DNA of 64,000 bases, from contig QVOM02000001.1 of the NCBI GenBank assembly GCA_003586115.2, forward strand, positions 12,839,610 through 12,903,609. The letters are read 5' to 3'. How positions within the stretch are numbered: position 1 is the first letter of the stretch; every line of letters starts with the position of its first letter. This document shows, piece after piece, positions 45,893 through 57,330 of the stretch. The position numbers were made by a program, and so were the translations under genes. Source of the stretch: Salvator merianae (Eukaryota > Chordata > Lepidosauria > Squamata > Teiidae). A model generated the notes under the pieces. The model saw only the letters and a program-made list of their open reading frames with translations, did not search any database and was not told the origin of the DNA.

Positions 45893-47116
45893 GTGGAAAT
45901 AAAAAGTATTTATTTGAAGTCAATGAAGAAGCTGAACAGGAGAACTGCAGACAGTGAAGGGAGTAGCAGTGATGGAAAGATTTACAGATCTAAATCTGAA
46001 AGGCAGTAATATAATATAAGGCAAATTGTTAGGGAAGAAGTTACATAGTACACAGCATATCGATCTCAGGCATGTAGTAAAAACGTTTTCTCTTCAAACT
46101 TTTCCTTTTTTAGTAGGGTAGTGTCATTTTGAACTTGGCTACGCATGACACATATTATGTTGAAAGTTTGATTGATTGTGTTTAATGTATCTGTTGCTTT
46201 TAAAAATAGCAGTAATAGGGGAGGGAGTAAGATTTGGACTGCAGGGCACAGGAAAGTGCATTATTTAACTTTGTTGCTATCTGCCTTAGGAAGGAAGGTG
46301 CTTTAGTACAGCAGCGCGTGTGCCAGTTTTCCTTGCCAATTCAGTCAGTTTCTGGGTATGAACTGGAACAGAAGGCAGCAGCATCTCATTCTTTGCCTTG
46401 AAGCCAAATGTCTTCATCTAAACTTGATGAAGAAGGTTCCTAGCTTATGCGCCAGAATCCTCAGGAATCCTAAATTCTCCCATTATGAATTTGCAGGCTT
46501 TCTGTTCAGACAAATCAAGGAAGAAAGGAAAGGTTCCAGGCAGTAAAATGTCTGGAAACCATTGGTATATTTATCAAGAGGGAAATCTATGTACAAGCTA
46601 CAGATTTGAACCAGACTCAAAAAGGCCAAGAAGCCAAGTCATACACAACCATCTTCATCCTGATAACAGAAGGGCTCTATTAATACAGAAGATGCAATTG
46701 CAGGGCCCTATAAGTTGCTCTTCTGGGTATCATCAGGTGATTAATTCCTGCCAGCTTCTCCTCTGTTTACAAATTTAAAGGATGAATCAGATTCAAAAGC
46801 TGGGCTGCAGAGGGCAGCTGGCAAGACAGAGCTCCCCTATCAACACAACTCTCTTTCATCCTCGGATAAAGGGTCATGTAAACACCAGCATGGTTGTTAT
46901 CTTTATCGTATGCAGCGATTAAGCAGAGTTCATAGTTTCATAAAAAACAGCAGCATTCTCTGGAGGTTCCCCGGTATCTTGGAATTCCTTCACTAGGAGA
47001 CAGTTGATGTTTCAGAGTAACAGTCCTCAAAACAACATTCCTTTTAATCAAGAGTTAATATTTATTTTTAAAATACATTTCTATACCACTTATTTTAAAA
47101 TCTCACAGCAATTTAC
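45893..47116. other. Unassigned stretch
   Basis: No recognised exon. Plus-strand frames at 46358-46778 show no family signature. Confidence 0.5.
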
Positions 47117-47124
47117 GTACAAAT

Positions 47125-47335
47125 CAGCGGCAGCCGCCAGCTTTAAACCCGGATGTTCGCGCCTCACACAAAGCATGCCATGGCTGTTTATGGGGCCTCT
47201 GGGCCTCTGTACTGCCGCAGCAAGTTGCTAAATGATCTGCTGTGGCAGTATAGAGGCCCAGAAGCCCCACAAACTGACATGGCGCACTTTGTGCGGGGTG
47301 CGAACACCCCGGCTTAAAGCCGGTGGCCACCACTA
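47125..47335. mobile_element. hAT MITE, copy 1 (211 bp)
   Basis: Starts cagcggcagccgccagcttt and ends with the inverse of tagtggtggccaccggcttt. An exact 8-bp duplication GTACAAAT is at 47117-47124 and 47336-47343, the hallmark of hAT transposition. The interior is nearly palindromic, with paired 'gcctctgggcctctgtactg' and 'cagtatagaggcccagaag' blocks. Copies 2 and 3 are at 53413 and 63013. Confidence 0.92.
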
Positions 47336-47533
47336 GTACAAATTTAAAAACAGTTGTTCCTGCAGCACTCCCTCCCTGCTGGGCCAATGTGGACATCCAT
47401 GGGATGCCCTTTGCCAGCTCAGTGACAGAACAGATGGCCATATTTACAGATGTATAGGATACTGCACGGTCATAGAAAGTGTGCAGCACTGCTACAGTGC
47501 CACTGCAGCTCCAGGCCAGTGTGATAGGCCTCA

Positions 47534-47920
47534 GGGGCCTTTCCACACTTCCCTCTTTAAGACTCTCTCTTTCACATGCTAGAGTGAAAGAGAAAGGCCC
47601 CTCCCCCTCCCTGGGCTGCTCCGTTCATACTGGGATGGAGCAAGGCCAGGTACACGTGGTCAAAATGGCCACCTAAATTGGGATCCCAATAGACCTGTTT
47701 TCACAGGTCTACTGGTGTTGCAGGGGTCTGTAGACTGGAACAGGGGTGTGTGCAGAAGGGCTCAAGTGGCAAGCCTCCCTGTTCTAGTTTAGCAGGGGGA
47801 TCCATTTTGGGTGCGCAACAATTTGCACAGCTGAAATGGGTCCCCAGGGGGAACAAAGGCTAGAAACTTCAATTCCTAGTGCTCAGCGAACTCAAAAAAG
47901 GTGCAATCTCTGGAACCCCA
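47534..47920. mobile_element. Harbinger-type MITE, family N copy 3
   Basis: The terminus ggggcctttccacacttcc begins at 47534. Later 'ggtctactggtgttgcag', 'gggggatccatttt', 'gaaatgggtccccaggggg' and 'caattcctagtgctc' blocks match copies N1 and N2. A 'cacatgctagagtg' palindrome lies near 47573. Confidence 0.55.
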
Positions 47921-49145
47921 GTAAGGTGATATTATCTGCGCCTCACCAAACGTGAAGGTAAGCAAAGCCATTACAGGAAACCTCACATTGCATCATTGTT
48001 GGATTTCCGTAACAGTGATGCAATGGGTTTTTGGAGTCTTGTAAATGACATTGTGTTGGGAGGGCCATGGGAATATCTCGTGATCTCAATGCAATGCCGT
48101 GAGGACTGTGGGGTTTGCCTGACATTTGGAAGTAGCTCAAGTCATTGAGGCTACCTGAGCCACAAGTAGTAGCCTTGGAGCCCAAAGCACACACAACTTT
48201 GGTAGACAAATCATTCTCCTATCCTCACCCCAAGGCAGAGGAGTCTTCTCTTGTCCCTCCATTTTTATTATTACACATTCCTGAACAGCTCTTCTCTGCT
48301 TTCTTGTGGACTATAATCTCAATAGTCAGTCTTCTTGGCTTCCAAAGAATGATGTGTGAGTAAACTAACCACAGACATTTACTTCTTTGATCTGTGAGAA
48401 CATTTAAGAGGGTGTTTAATCTGACAAGGGATCTGGTTGCACTTATTCCGGAAAGGCTAGCACTCAGCCACATTTTGCAACATTTACTATTTGGAGTGGC
48501 ATTTATTGGGGATGAAGGAATGAGTAGGAAGCAGATGTGCTATGTATACATGTATAAGAACTCTTTGTCACTGGAAAGTCTTCTGTGTCCCACACTCAGA
48601 CTTAGACCTTCAAAGCTTGATCACCAGCAAAACATCCTTCCCTCTTTCCCACCCCACCTTGTGCACGTTAAGGTCTAACTGCATGGAGAGTTTTAGAGAA
48701 TTCAGAAATTTGGGGCTCATTTATATCACAACTGTTTAGTCCATCTTACCCCACAAAGGACGTTCTAGTCCATTCGTGGCTTGATCATACCTGTCAAACA
48801 TAACTCTCACTCAGGTTACATTTCTTTGTTCACACCTGTCTGTCTCCCCATCCATGGTCTAGTTACAGGGTTCCTCCCTACCTCTCATATCCTTCTCCTC
48901 CCTCTGCCCTCTGTGCCTCTCATATCCTTCTCCTCCCTCTGCCCTCTGTGATTGGATGCACTTCTGACACTCAGGTTTTTTGCGTTTCTGTGGAGAGAAA
49001 GGCCAGCCTCCTCTGTCCCCACGCTCCAAAGATGCTTTTCACAGTGATAAGAGCAGTGGGCTTCCTCTTTTTCGTGGTCCCTCTCTTGCACAGTTGTGCA
49101 CAACTGCATAATCAAAATATGCATGAGCATATCCTGTCTGTATAT
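47921..49145. other. Unassigned stretch with a 35-bp tandem duplication
   Basis: Two identical pyrimidine-rich units (48881-48915 and 48916-48950) beginning cctctcatatccttctcc are directly visible. Otherwise no gene or element is recognised. Confidence 0.6.
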
Positions 49146-49232
49146 GGCCCTTTTTGCACTGGGTCTTATTCTGGATTATATCCTGGAATATGGACCTGCC
49201 ATCCGTATGCTGGTGGAGACTACAGCAGGACC
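49146..49232. mobile_element. Partial MITE, family F
   Basis: Starts ggccctttttgcactggg and continues with 'ttattctggattatatcc' and 'gactacagcagg', matching the left half of 32911-33079. The right half is missing. Confidence 0.65.
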
Positions 49233-50204
49233 CACTGATCATCTACCAGAAAACAAAGATTGTCCCAGGTAAATACAGACCACTTGGAATGCACCAATGA
49301 GACTCTGCTTTAAAATGTTACAGTAGAGTAAATTGATAGAAGATATTCTATTCCATTCACATCAGATTTTTGTTTTTTCACCTCCACCTGCAACAGCAGA
49401 TTTTTGTGACCCTTGCAATGGAGATTGCAGAAGGCTATGTGGGAAAGGGGACTTCCAAAGGCAGCTTGTTCAAGTGTCCTCAACAGCTAGGAGTTGACAA
49501 TGAAGCAGCCCAGGAATGTTAATATTTACTAATGGATCACATAAAATACCAGCAGAGGCATGCACGTGCCTTCAAACGTGTTATGAACACGCACCAGGAA
49601 GCTGTGGACACTTTTTTCTTCCAAGTTATGCGCTCTGGAATATTTGGGGAAGATGCAAGTCTTCTTTAGGCACAATGTGTTTGCAGCAACAAACAATAAG
49701 GGAACTGTTATGCAGACCGCCATGTAAATCATTTGTCAAAGAAAACTTCTGTTAGATATCCAAACCACCATCCCTAAAGCACCTGAAAAACCCCTAATGT
49801 ATACCCAGAGATAATCAGGATAATAATGGCTTTTTGTAATCTTTAAAGTCACAACAAATGGACTGGATGTGGTCAGATACTACTTTTAATTTATTTGCAT
49901 GATGATTATTAATTGCAGCTGATGCTTCTGACATGAATTAAAAAAAAAAAGAACAGATCCTATGCTTTTGAATGCCCCCTTCGATCCCACAAAAAATATC
50001 TTGGTTTTAGTTTGTTAGATGGTTTTCTGTGTCACTGTGGAAAGTTCAGGAGACAGGAAGTGATTAATAGATTAAAACATGGAGAGGGAGGTTATCTCTA
50101 TTGGACAAATGATAGCAAAAGCTAGGAGGAAACTGGGCACACCATCATTCCCAGTATAGTTTGGTACAGTTATGAGAGGGATGGAGAGGAGCCCTAAGAA
50201 GAAG
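49233..50204. other. Unassigned stretch
   Basis: AT-rich, with a poly(A) run near 49940. Nothing recognised. Confidence 0.5.
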
Positions 50205-50335
50205 GGTTCAAATCATGATGTGACTGTGAAGCTTTCTGGATGACCTTGGGCCTAGTTCTTGCTCCTCAGCCTAACACACCTCACAAGGTTCTTGTAAAAA
50301 TAAAACTGGGCTGTGTTTGCTGTCTTGAGATCATG
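50205..50335 (+). mobile_element. tRNA-derived SINE fragment (MIR-like layout)
   Basis: Begins in the B-box region ('gggttcaaatcatg'), followed by 'ttctggatgaccttgggcc', 'cagcctaacacacctcacaa' and 'ggttcttgtaaaaataaaac'. This is the body and 3' part of the family also seen at 9996-10125. Confidence 0.7.
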
Positions 50336-50777
50336 AAAAAAAGTATCCTCGTTAAAGGGCAGGTTATTGGGGACCAAATTTACACTGCAGGGTTCTACTG
50401 AAAATTCTTATTGTATGCTGATCATGGCCTGATTAAGAATAGACTTCTTTTCCCAATCCATTAGCTACCCAAACTGACGAAAGAGTTCTTGAGGCATTCC
50501 TACCACACTTACTTCATTGACTAAGTACCTGCCTACACACTCCACCCTGGCAATGATTCATGGAAAGTCTAAATCCAAGTTTTGCTTTTTATCAGCAGAA
50601 ATACATCCTGCTGCTTATGGATTAACAAGGGTGACGTAGCAATGAGACAGCTACAAGAGTTTACCAAGGGCTGCACTTTTGCTGTTGGAGCAGCTATTGA
50701 AGACAGATAACGTTCTCAATCCTGTGTGGTACTTTTGCGATATATTCCTTTTGTCTGTACAAAAGCATTGTGGAGTC

Positions 50778-50935
50778 ATAGAGCTGTAAGGGTCCCTTAA
50801 TATCATCTAGACTAGTCCCAAATTTTGGCAGTGCAGGAAACCTAATATTTAGGCTAATAGAGCTGTAAGGGTCCCTTAATATCATCTAGACTAGTCCCAA
50901 ATTTTGGCAGTGCAGGAAACCTAATACTTAGGCTA
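50778..50935 (-). mobile_element. CR1-type 3' end, tandemly duplicated (79-bp units)
   Basis: In reverse, the sequence matches the CR1 3' UTR ('atgattctatga...cttccaactct' side is 'gagctgtaagggtccctt' here). Two units, 50778-50856 and 50857-50935, are identical over most of their length, so a duplication followed insertion of the CR1 copy. Confidence 0.8.
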
Positions 50936-51639
50936 AGAACACACATTATTAAAAGGAAGACCTTGGCAAGCAAACGGCTATTCTCCAGTCATAGCATTCC
51001 TGTCCCAAGGACTCGGTGAAGAGCCTGAAAGCCCATCATCAGTGTGTCCTTCTAAAAAAGACGTCTGCAGGTCAGCGTCTGGCATGCAACAAACAGCTCA
51101 AAACTGCCTGGACAGGTGAGGTTCCAGCTGCCTTTCTGGTCCTGTGTCCAAGCGTTCTGACTGAACCTTTGAGTCCTGTGGCTAGAGTTCTGATCACACC
51201 TGCAGCCTGCAGCCAGGTCTGCACTTTCGATGTTGAGCCATTCCATCAGCCTGTCATATGGAAGCAGTCTTAGAGTATTTCTGCCAAGGGGTCATTCAGC
51301 TACTGCTTAAAAGCCTCTAACAAGAGAGAGTTTATCACTGTTTTATGAGTACAAAAAAATCATTAACTCAGACAAGCAACCAGGGAACATGGTCAAAGAT
51401 GAGTTGACTATGCCAATACAATGTCAAGGGGAATTGGGTTCCAGTCTAACATTGACAGATGTGGAAACCACGGGCAAAGCTGGGAACATAGAAATGAAAA
51501 TGAAAATGAGGACGTGGGACGGAGGGAGGTTTTGTGATAAGCTGTAAAGGGCTTCATTTATAGATAAACTAACACTGTTCTTCAAAGCCTTGCATTGTAG
51601 ATTGTTGAAAAGAAATAAACTCAAAAAGAACTGTAAAGC
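50936..51639. other. Unassigned stretch
   Basis: Possibly includes the 3' UTR of the downstream minus-strand LINE in its later part. No other feature recognised. Confidence 0.4.
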
Positions 51640-52560
51640 ATGTCCTGGTAATCCATTGCAAGTGGGAAAGCAGAGATATGTTTTAACCGGGCACTGAAAA
51701 CCATGTAATGTAGGTGCCTGATGAACCTCCAGAGGAAGACTTTTCCAGAGTCTGGGGGCCACCACAGAAAAAGGCCCTCTTGTGTGTCCTTGCCCCTTGC
51801 ATCTCTGAGAGAGGGCCCTACAAGAAGGTGTCTCCTTGAGATCTCAGTATACAGGCAGGTCTATAAGGGAGAAGGTACTCCTTCAGATAACCAGGGCTTT
51901 ACATGTTAGCATCATCTTCCTGAACTAGGCTCGGTAGGGAACCAGTGCAGATCTTTCAGACCAACGAGATATGCATCTGGAGACTCCCATCAGTAGCTGA
52001 GCTGCTGCATTCTGCACTAGTTCCAGCTTCCAAACCATTTTCAGGGATAGCCCCATTGGACTTGATGATCCAGGAGGTCCCTTCCAACTCTATGTTTCTA
52101 TGTTTTTTGTTTCTAAAGCGCATTACAGTAGTTTGATCTGGAGGTTATCAGAGTGTGGATGTTTTTGTGCTATTCATTGTGGCTAAGTCATGAAGGCCGA
52201 AGCTGGTGTACCGGTCGGAGATGGAGGTAGGCACTCCTGGCTTTCACTGCCAAATAGATCTCAAATGACAGCAACAAATCCAGGAGCAGACCCAAATCAT
52301 GCAGCCATTCTTTTGGGGGCAAAACAATCCCATTGAAAATTGGGTGCCTCTTGACTTCCTGGGCTCGAGACCCTGTGACACACAGTAACTCTGTTTTGTC
52401 TGGATTCTGTTTCAACTGCCTCCCCTGACTCAGAAGGAATGGAAAAATAGAGTTGGGTGTCACCAGCATACTGATGGCACCTCACTCCAAAACTCCTGAT
52501 AACCTCTCCCAGCAGCTTCATATAGACGTTAAAGGACATAGGAGACAGAACCAACTTCTG
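51640..52560 (-). mobile_element. L2-type LINE ORF2 fragment (reverse transcriptase and C-terminus)
   Basis: L2-type ORF2 is an endonuclease plus reverse transcriptase that copies its own RNA into the genome. On the minus strand, from 52554 downward: SPMSFNVYMKLLGEVI and HQYAGDTQLY match the RT palm, where the usual YADD is YAGD. In a second frame NPDKTELLCV, then VKARSAYLHLRPVHQLRP, then KLELVQNAAAQLL and the APRLWKSLPLEVHQ-type C-terminus follow in order. Several frameshifts, a mutated active-site aspartate and an unrelated insert (52046-52103) show it is dead. The 5' part is missing. Confidence 0.88.
52046..52103 (+). mobile_element. Short CR1-type 3' end inserted in the L2-type LINE
   Basis: Reads 'ttggacttgatgatccagga' then 'tcccttccaactctatg' then a 'tttctatg' repeat, the CR1 3' terminus in plus orientation. 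It interrupts the minus-strand L2 frame between the KLELVQN-encoding part and the 'gcattacagtag' part (complement of the D-Y-C-N-A region). Confidence 0.75.
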
Positions 52561-53065
52561 AGGAGCTCCACAAGATAGCTAACATCTTTTAATTTAACTT
52601 CTGCAGCCTAGTGGGTGATTACTAAAGAACAGGGATCTTCTGTGTGGATCTGCCATAACTCTCCACAGTTTCAAACAGGGCTTCTCAGACTCAGTGGGTA
52701 AAGTCCTATGCACACATAACAGTTTGTTAAAAGGCAGTCCTACAGAATACCACAGTACTTGGTTCCTCAGTAAACATGCATAGGATTGCACTATTGGAAT
52801 CCCTTTGTTTGTGATCAAGCAACCTGTGATGAGAAAAGATTGAAGACCTTTGTTATGCTTAGCCTGAAAAAGAAGAAGAAGGAAGTGCAGCAGCAGGAGT
52901 CAGCAGTGGTATTAGAAAGTGAGCGGTGGCACGGAGCACATCTCATTCCCCAACCCCAGACAAAAGCCAAGGGCAATCTGTGATGCCAACCAATTTCTGG
53001 AGGTAGACATAAAGCAAACAGCAGCATCAATCTTATTTTTTCCCTTCCTTGACGCTAGCAGTTCA
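52561..53065. other. Stretch with a possible reptile interspersed repeat
   Basis: The part at 52694-52795 has inverted 'gtcctatgcac' and 'gcataggattgc' words, a pattern common in squamate interspersed repeats. Otherwise unassigned. A 'gaaaaagaagaagaagg' purine run lies at 52865. Confidence 0.35.
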
Positions 53066-53110
53066 GGCTGCATTCAGACAGCGCTTACTTATCCGGAATC
53101 TAAAACAAAG
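53066..53110. mobile_element. Solo terminus of the GGCTGCATTC family
   Basis: ggctgcattcagacagcgct followed by acttatccggaatc matches one arm of the family E palindromes. No partner arm is visible nearby. Confidence 0.5.
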
Positions 53111-53412
53111 GATGCCCCCAAAGAGCACAAGGAAATGCCACTGTGGAGCAAAAGCCACCGGATTAGCCACCGGATTAGCATGACCTGTGGTGGCAGAGCG
53201 CTGGATTGCACATCTGGGAATGTACTCCTCCAACCCTTTTTTCTTTCTTGTTTTCACTCCAGCAGCAAAATTTCCAGACAAATGGACTGGCACGATGCTG
53301 GCAAAGTGCAGGAAATCTTGCCCTTTCTTAAATCTAGACTTTTGGCAGGATATGCCGGCAGCAGCCAAGATGCATCGGGCCTTTCTGTTGGCCCTGGCAG
53401 GACGCCGACAGA

Positions 53413-53570
53413 CAGTAGCGACCGCTGGCTTTAAGCCCAGGTGTTTGTGCCCTGCGCAAAGCACGGCATGGCTGTTGCTGCAGTACGGAGGCATGGAGGC
53501 CCCGCGAACAGCCATGGTGCACTTTGCACGGGGCGTGAACACCCCAGCTTAAAGACAGCGACCACTGCTG
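53413..53570. mobile_element. hAT MITE, copy 2 (158 bp)
   Basis: Starts cagtagcgaccgctggcttt and ends with the inverse of cagcagtggtcgctgtcttt. Flanks ccgacaga (53405-53412) and ctggcaga (53571-53578) agree at six of eight bases, and the two differences are transitions, so an old 8-bp duplication is likely. Open frames on both strands inside it are artefacts of the palindrome. Confidence 0.8.
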
Positions 53571-53578
53571 CTGGCAGA

Positions 53579-54782
53579 ATGCCAGCATTTTTAATATGTC
53601 TGCTAAGTCCCAAAGTGAGGCACTACTGCTTCCTAATCTCTAAATAGTACCTAATATGCCTACACAAGAGGAATTGCTACAAAGGTGGATACATGAAGCA
53701 GATTATATATGTCAAATTGTTAGCAGATCCCACCTTAAGCAACATTGAGGAAGATAATATTTAGGTTACTATAATATAATAGAAAAGAACAAGTTGATCT
53801 TCTCTTCCACTTACATTTCTTTGAGAGAATCTTTAAAAAATTTTACCTTTCCCCAAAGCTGGAAACAGCCCAATCCAAGAACTGTTGTATAAACTAGACC
53901 AAACTCACTCAAGGCTACAAAAGCAATATATTTGCCTTGAGTAGCAACGATCCGGCACCACTTGTGGGAAGGACTGCACCCTTGCAGCTCTGCTTACCTT
54001 AATGGGGCAAATCCTGTGGCTGGCCCCATAGGACTGGCCACCAGCAACCAAGGCAATGGCACAGAGGGTGTAAACTCGGCCCCCAACGTGTTTGCCTGGT
54101 CCTGTGCAGTTCATGTTGCTTCTGCTGGGCAGGGCCTCCTTCTCTCATTTCCTCTACACATTGTTCTGAGTTTTTCAATATGGGGAAATATATAAGAATT
54201 ATCCCCATGCCTTTGCCAAAAAGCATACTGAGGGGGGTTGGAGCAGGCGCCATCAAACAAAATGGTAAGGAATCCCTGGACCAGGAGAACAATGTGCAAA
54301 GTGATGCTGTTGGCTGCTGCAAGATATACAGACATGAGGAAGCTCATTCTCTCTGAGGCAGACTGCAGGACCCTATGGGTGAGGGGAACAACAAGGTCGA
54401 GACTGAGAACTTCTAGCTGACTTCACCAGAGTGCTGAACTCACTGGGAGACCCGCTTTCTGTCTATCCCACAAGGGCCACCTGAGGATAATGCTACTTGC
54501 CTACCCGATAGGGCTGGTGCAATGAGTATTGCACCTACGAATGTAAAGCGCTCTGCGATCATTTCATAAAAATGCCATGTTACTACATTTTTCTAATGCG
54601 TATTTTCAAAAAGTTTCATGTGCTTATTTTATGTCTGCTTGATCTTGATGCATTTGGACACCATTTGAGGAAATACAGCCAAACGTAGTTTTCTATCCAG
54701 AGGGAGGTTGTAGACTACTTCATAACTGAAAGGTGTTAGTTGATAAATCATGAATTATTTAGTGTAATTTTATATATCCTTA
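53579..54782. other. Unassigned stretch
   Basis: No gene recognised. Opposing frames near 53.9-54.4 kb shadow one another. Confidence 0.5.
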
Positions 54783-54783
54783 A

Positions 54784-54817
<34 letters not shown>

Positions 54818-54834
54818 GTATATGTATATATATA
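54784..54834. repeat. (AT)n(ATGT)n microsatellite
   Basis: An AT array leading into ATGT units and back to AT, directly visible. Confidence 0.95.
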
Positions 54835-54839
54835 AAAAA

Positions 54840-55217
54840 TAACTGAAAGGCAGTTTCTGCACAGTCCCTAGAACCACTGGCTGGGACTGGTGAATGCTGA
54901 TTCCACATGCCAGCACACTGCAGAACAGCTCTGGCCATATGGGCCTTGTGGCTGGAGCATTCCCTGGCATGAAAACCACACCAGGGTGGGTCCCAATGGG
55001 AATCCACTTTAAAGTGGTCTCCTGAGTGTTTGCAGTTGTGTCCTGCTCCAGACACTGCCATGCAGACACTGTAATGGGTCATGCAGTGAACAAAGACTAG
55101 CACCATTTTTCTGCGATCTGGAAATTTTCCTTTTCCTGAGTCACTGTCAGCATGCCACAGAATTCCCCCAGACTGCAGCTTCAGAGGCAAGGGAGCTTTT
55201 CCTAGCCTCTGAAGGGA
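54840..55217. other. Unassigned MITE-like stretch
   Basis: Begins with a 'ggcagtttctgcacagtccc' motif reminiscent of Harbinger-type termini, but no matching right end was found. Confidence 0.3.
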
Positions 55218-56336
55218 GGCCGGAAGTTTTTTTCTGGACTATATCAGCGAAATCCGGACTACTTTGTATTCGGATTTAATGACGTCTCAAGCCGTTCCAG
55301 AACATTAGCGCGCTTTACTTTGCGATGTGGGAACAGGGAAAGAGAGTATTTGGGAGGGACCGTACTTTTCTGGGGGCATGCAGAGGGAGGGATCCCCATT
55401 TTGTGCTGTCCAATGACAGACTTTGTGGGTGGGCAGGAAGCGCAGCAGTTTCCCCTGCCTCCATTATCCCCCCTTCCGTCGCTGCCAGGGGAAAAGAAAC
55501 CATCCTCCTTTTTACTTCGCTAAGCTGCAGTCCTTTTTCTTTCTTTATCCCCCATTCGACACTGCCAGGAGGAAATTAAAGGCTTCCCCCACTTCCGTCT
55601 GCTCTTTAAACCAAAAAATAAACTGCGCCTGTTTGGGGTTGCAGTCCTCTTGCCCCAACAAAGAACCCACTCAAGATGAGTTTTGCCGTCGACAGCACAC
55701 AGCTACACAACGGGGACACATGCCGCTGCGGATGTCTTGGGGGAAGACGAGGTAGAGTCCATTTGCTGGTGATGAACTGCACTGTCAAGATAGTAGAGCC
55801 CCCCCCCCACGTTCCCTCCCCACTTTTTCCCTTTGTTACGGACCTCTCCCTGCTTTTGCGCTACTTTTAAATTGCGCAATTGCACAAAAGTGCACTTGCA
55901 GGGGAGCAGAAATCGCCATCAGCCCTTTAAAAAGCTTGCAGAAAATAGTTTTAAAGTTCTGCTCGTGTAGATAGAGGCTGTAGTGGGGAGAACGAGCAAA
56001 TGGTGAATGACTAGTAACGCTGCCAAGTGAATCCATGTTCTGAGGCAGCAGCGGGGACATACGGAGAGCGGAGCTTGACTTTCCCGCCCCTGTGACGTCA
56101 AGATTTGAACGTTGGGACTGCAGCCAATCACTGACTGCATGGGGAGGGGAATTTGGCAAGGGGTGGAGGCAGAAAAGGTACTGTTTCTCTGTGCCAAGCA
56201 CAGGAAATATCAGTGTGGGAACGAGCAAGTACGAATTGAGTCTGTGTTAAATTGTAACTGTGGGAACGATCAGAAGACGAATTCAGTCCTTGTACTCTTC
56301 CAATACGGATTAAATTTACGATGTCGGAACGCGGCC
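55218..56336 (-). mobile_element. 1.2-kb TIR element, copy D (left-truncated)
   Basis: Right end ggaacgcggcc (56326-56336) and nearly the whole interior match copy A in reverse, including an intact TGACGTCA near 56094 and a CCAAT-type site near 56125. The left terminus is lost: after ggccgg the sequence joins the family at 'agtttttttctggactat', about 75 bp in. Flanking triplets gag and tat do not match, consistent with deletion of the left junction. Confidence 0.88.
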
Positions 56337-56453
56337 TATATCTGGATATTCTGGAATAAAGCATTCCTGAGAGTGCTTTATTCTGGAATATCCATGCTTT
56401 ATTCCAGAATATCCAAATATAGCAGACTAAATAAGTGACATCTGAATGCAACC
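56337..56453. mobile_element. Palindromic MITE (family E, copy 2, partial)
   Basis: Right end is the inverse of ggttgcattcagatgtcac, and the inner arms repeat 'gctttattctggaatatcc' several times. Its left terminus is missing at the junction with copy D, so one deletion may have removed the ends of both elements. Confidence 0.65.
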
Positions 56454-56949
56454 TCAGATCATGACATAATCAAGCTTCAAACTGCTGAGTGTCAAGAAAC
56501 AGCAGGGCTTAACGGGTGGTAACGAGGATTAATTAAGATCTGGAGGGGCCTATAGTCACTCTATGTGTCCATACACCATGAATTGCCTACGACTCACATA
56601 CTGTGTGCATCCTAACATGTTCATATTTAAATGTAAGCATGAATTCCCCCTGCCTGCTATATTCCTTTTAAAAGTACAACCTAAAGCATCCCGCATAATT
56701 TCACATCTATGTATTTGGTCCCGCCACATGCAAAATCTCAAAGCCTGAGTCCACAGGATACCTGCCCTTAAGAGCAAAGTAGACTGTGCCCCACCCTCAT
56801 GGACTCAAGCCAATTCTCCCTTCTCCTGTACGCAAGTTTCAGTCCAGGCTTGGATAACCTGTGCAGCATTACCTGTGCTCAGGGAGGTCAGTTGTCATGA
56901 GGGATAGGACAGGACTACAGTTGCGTAGTGAGTATCTCACCTACCATTT
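56454..56949. other. Unassigned stretch
   Basis: Nothing recognised. Confidence 0.5.
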
Positions 56950-57150
56950 TTGTTGTTGTTGGGGACCACTGAGGCATAGCTGACTCTGGTCGACTACATG
57001 GTCACCTCCATGGACACCTCTATGCAGTTTTCTTGGCAGAAATACAGAAAGGGTTTGCCACATTGCCTACTTCTGGGGAGAGGCTGGGGACTGAACTGGC
57101 AATCCTCTACTTTCCAGGCAGATTGTTCTACCACTGGGCTACAGCCACTA
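56950..57150 (-). mobile_element. tRNA-derived SINE (reverse, near full length)
   Basis: From the 3' tail (inverted, starting ttgttgttgttgggg) through 'ctatgcagttttcttggcag' and a B-box complement 'ggggactgaactgg' to an A-box complement 'ttctaccactgggctacag'. Same family as 4984-5180 and 60195-60399. Confidence 0.85.
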
Positions 57151-57330
57151 CCTCCCCCTATTCCCATTACCTCTACCTATTTCAACTTGCGATATCAATT
57201 TATCTAGGCTGGCTTGACCTCTGCACCATGAGTCCCAGTGGACATCAGTTGCTTCATTTATTATTATAATTATGAATAAAATGCATTGCTTATGGTTAGC
57301 CACTGTTTAATGCAAGATTAGCTAACTGAT

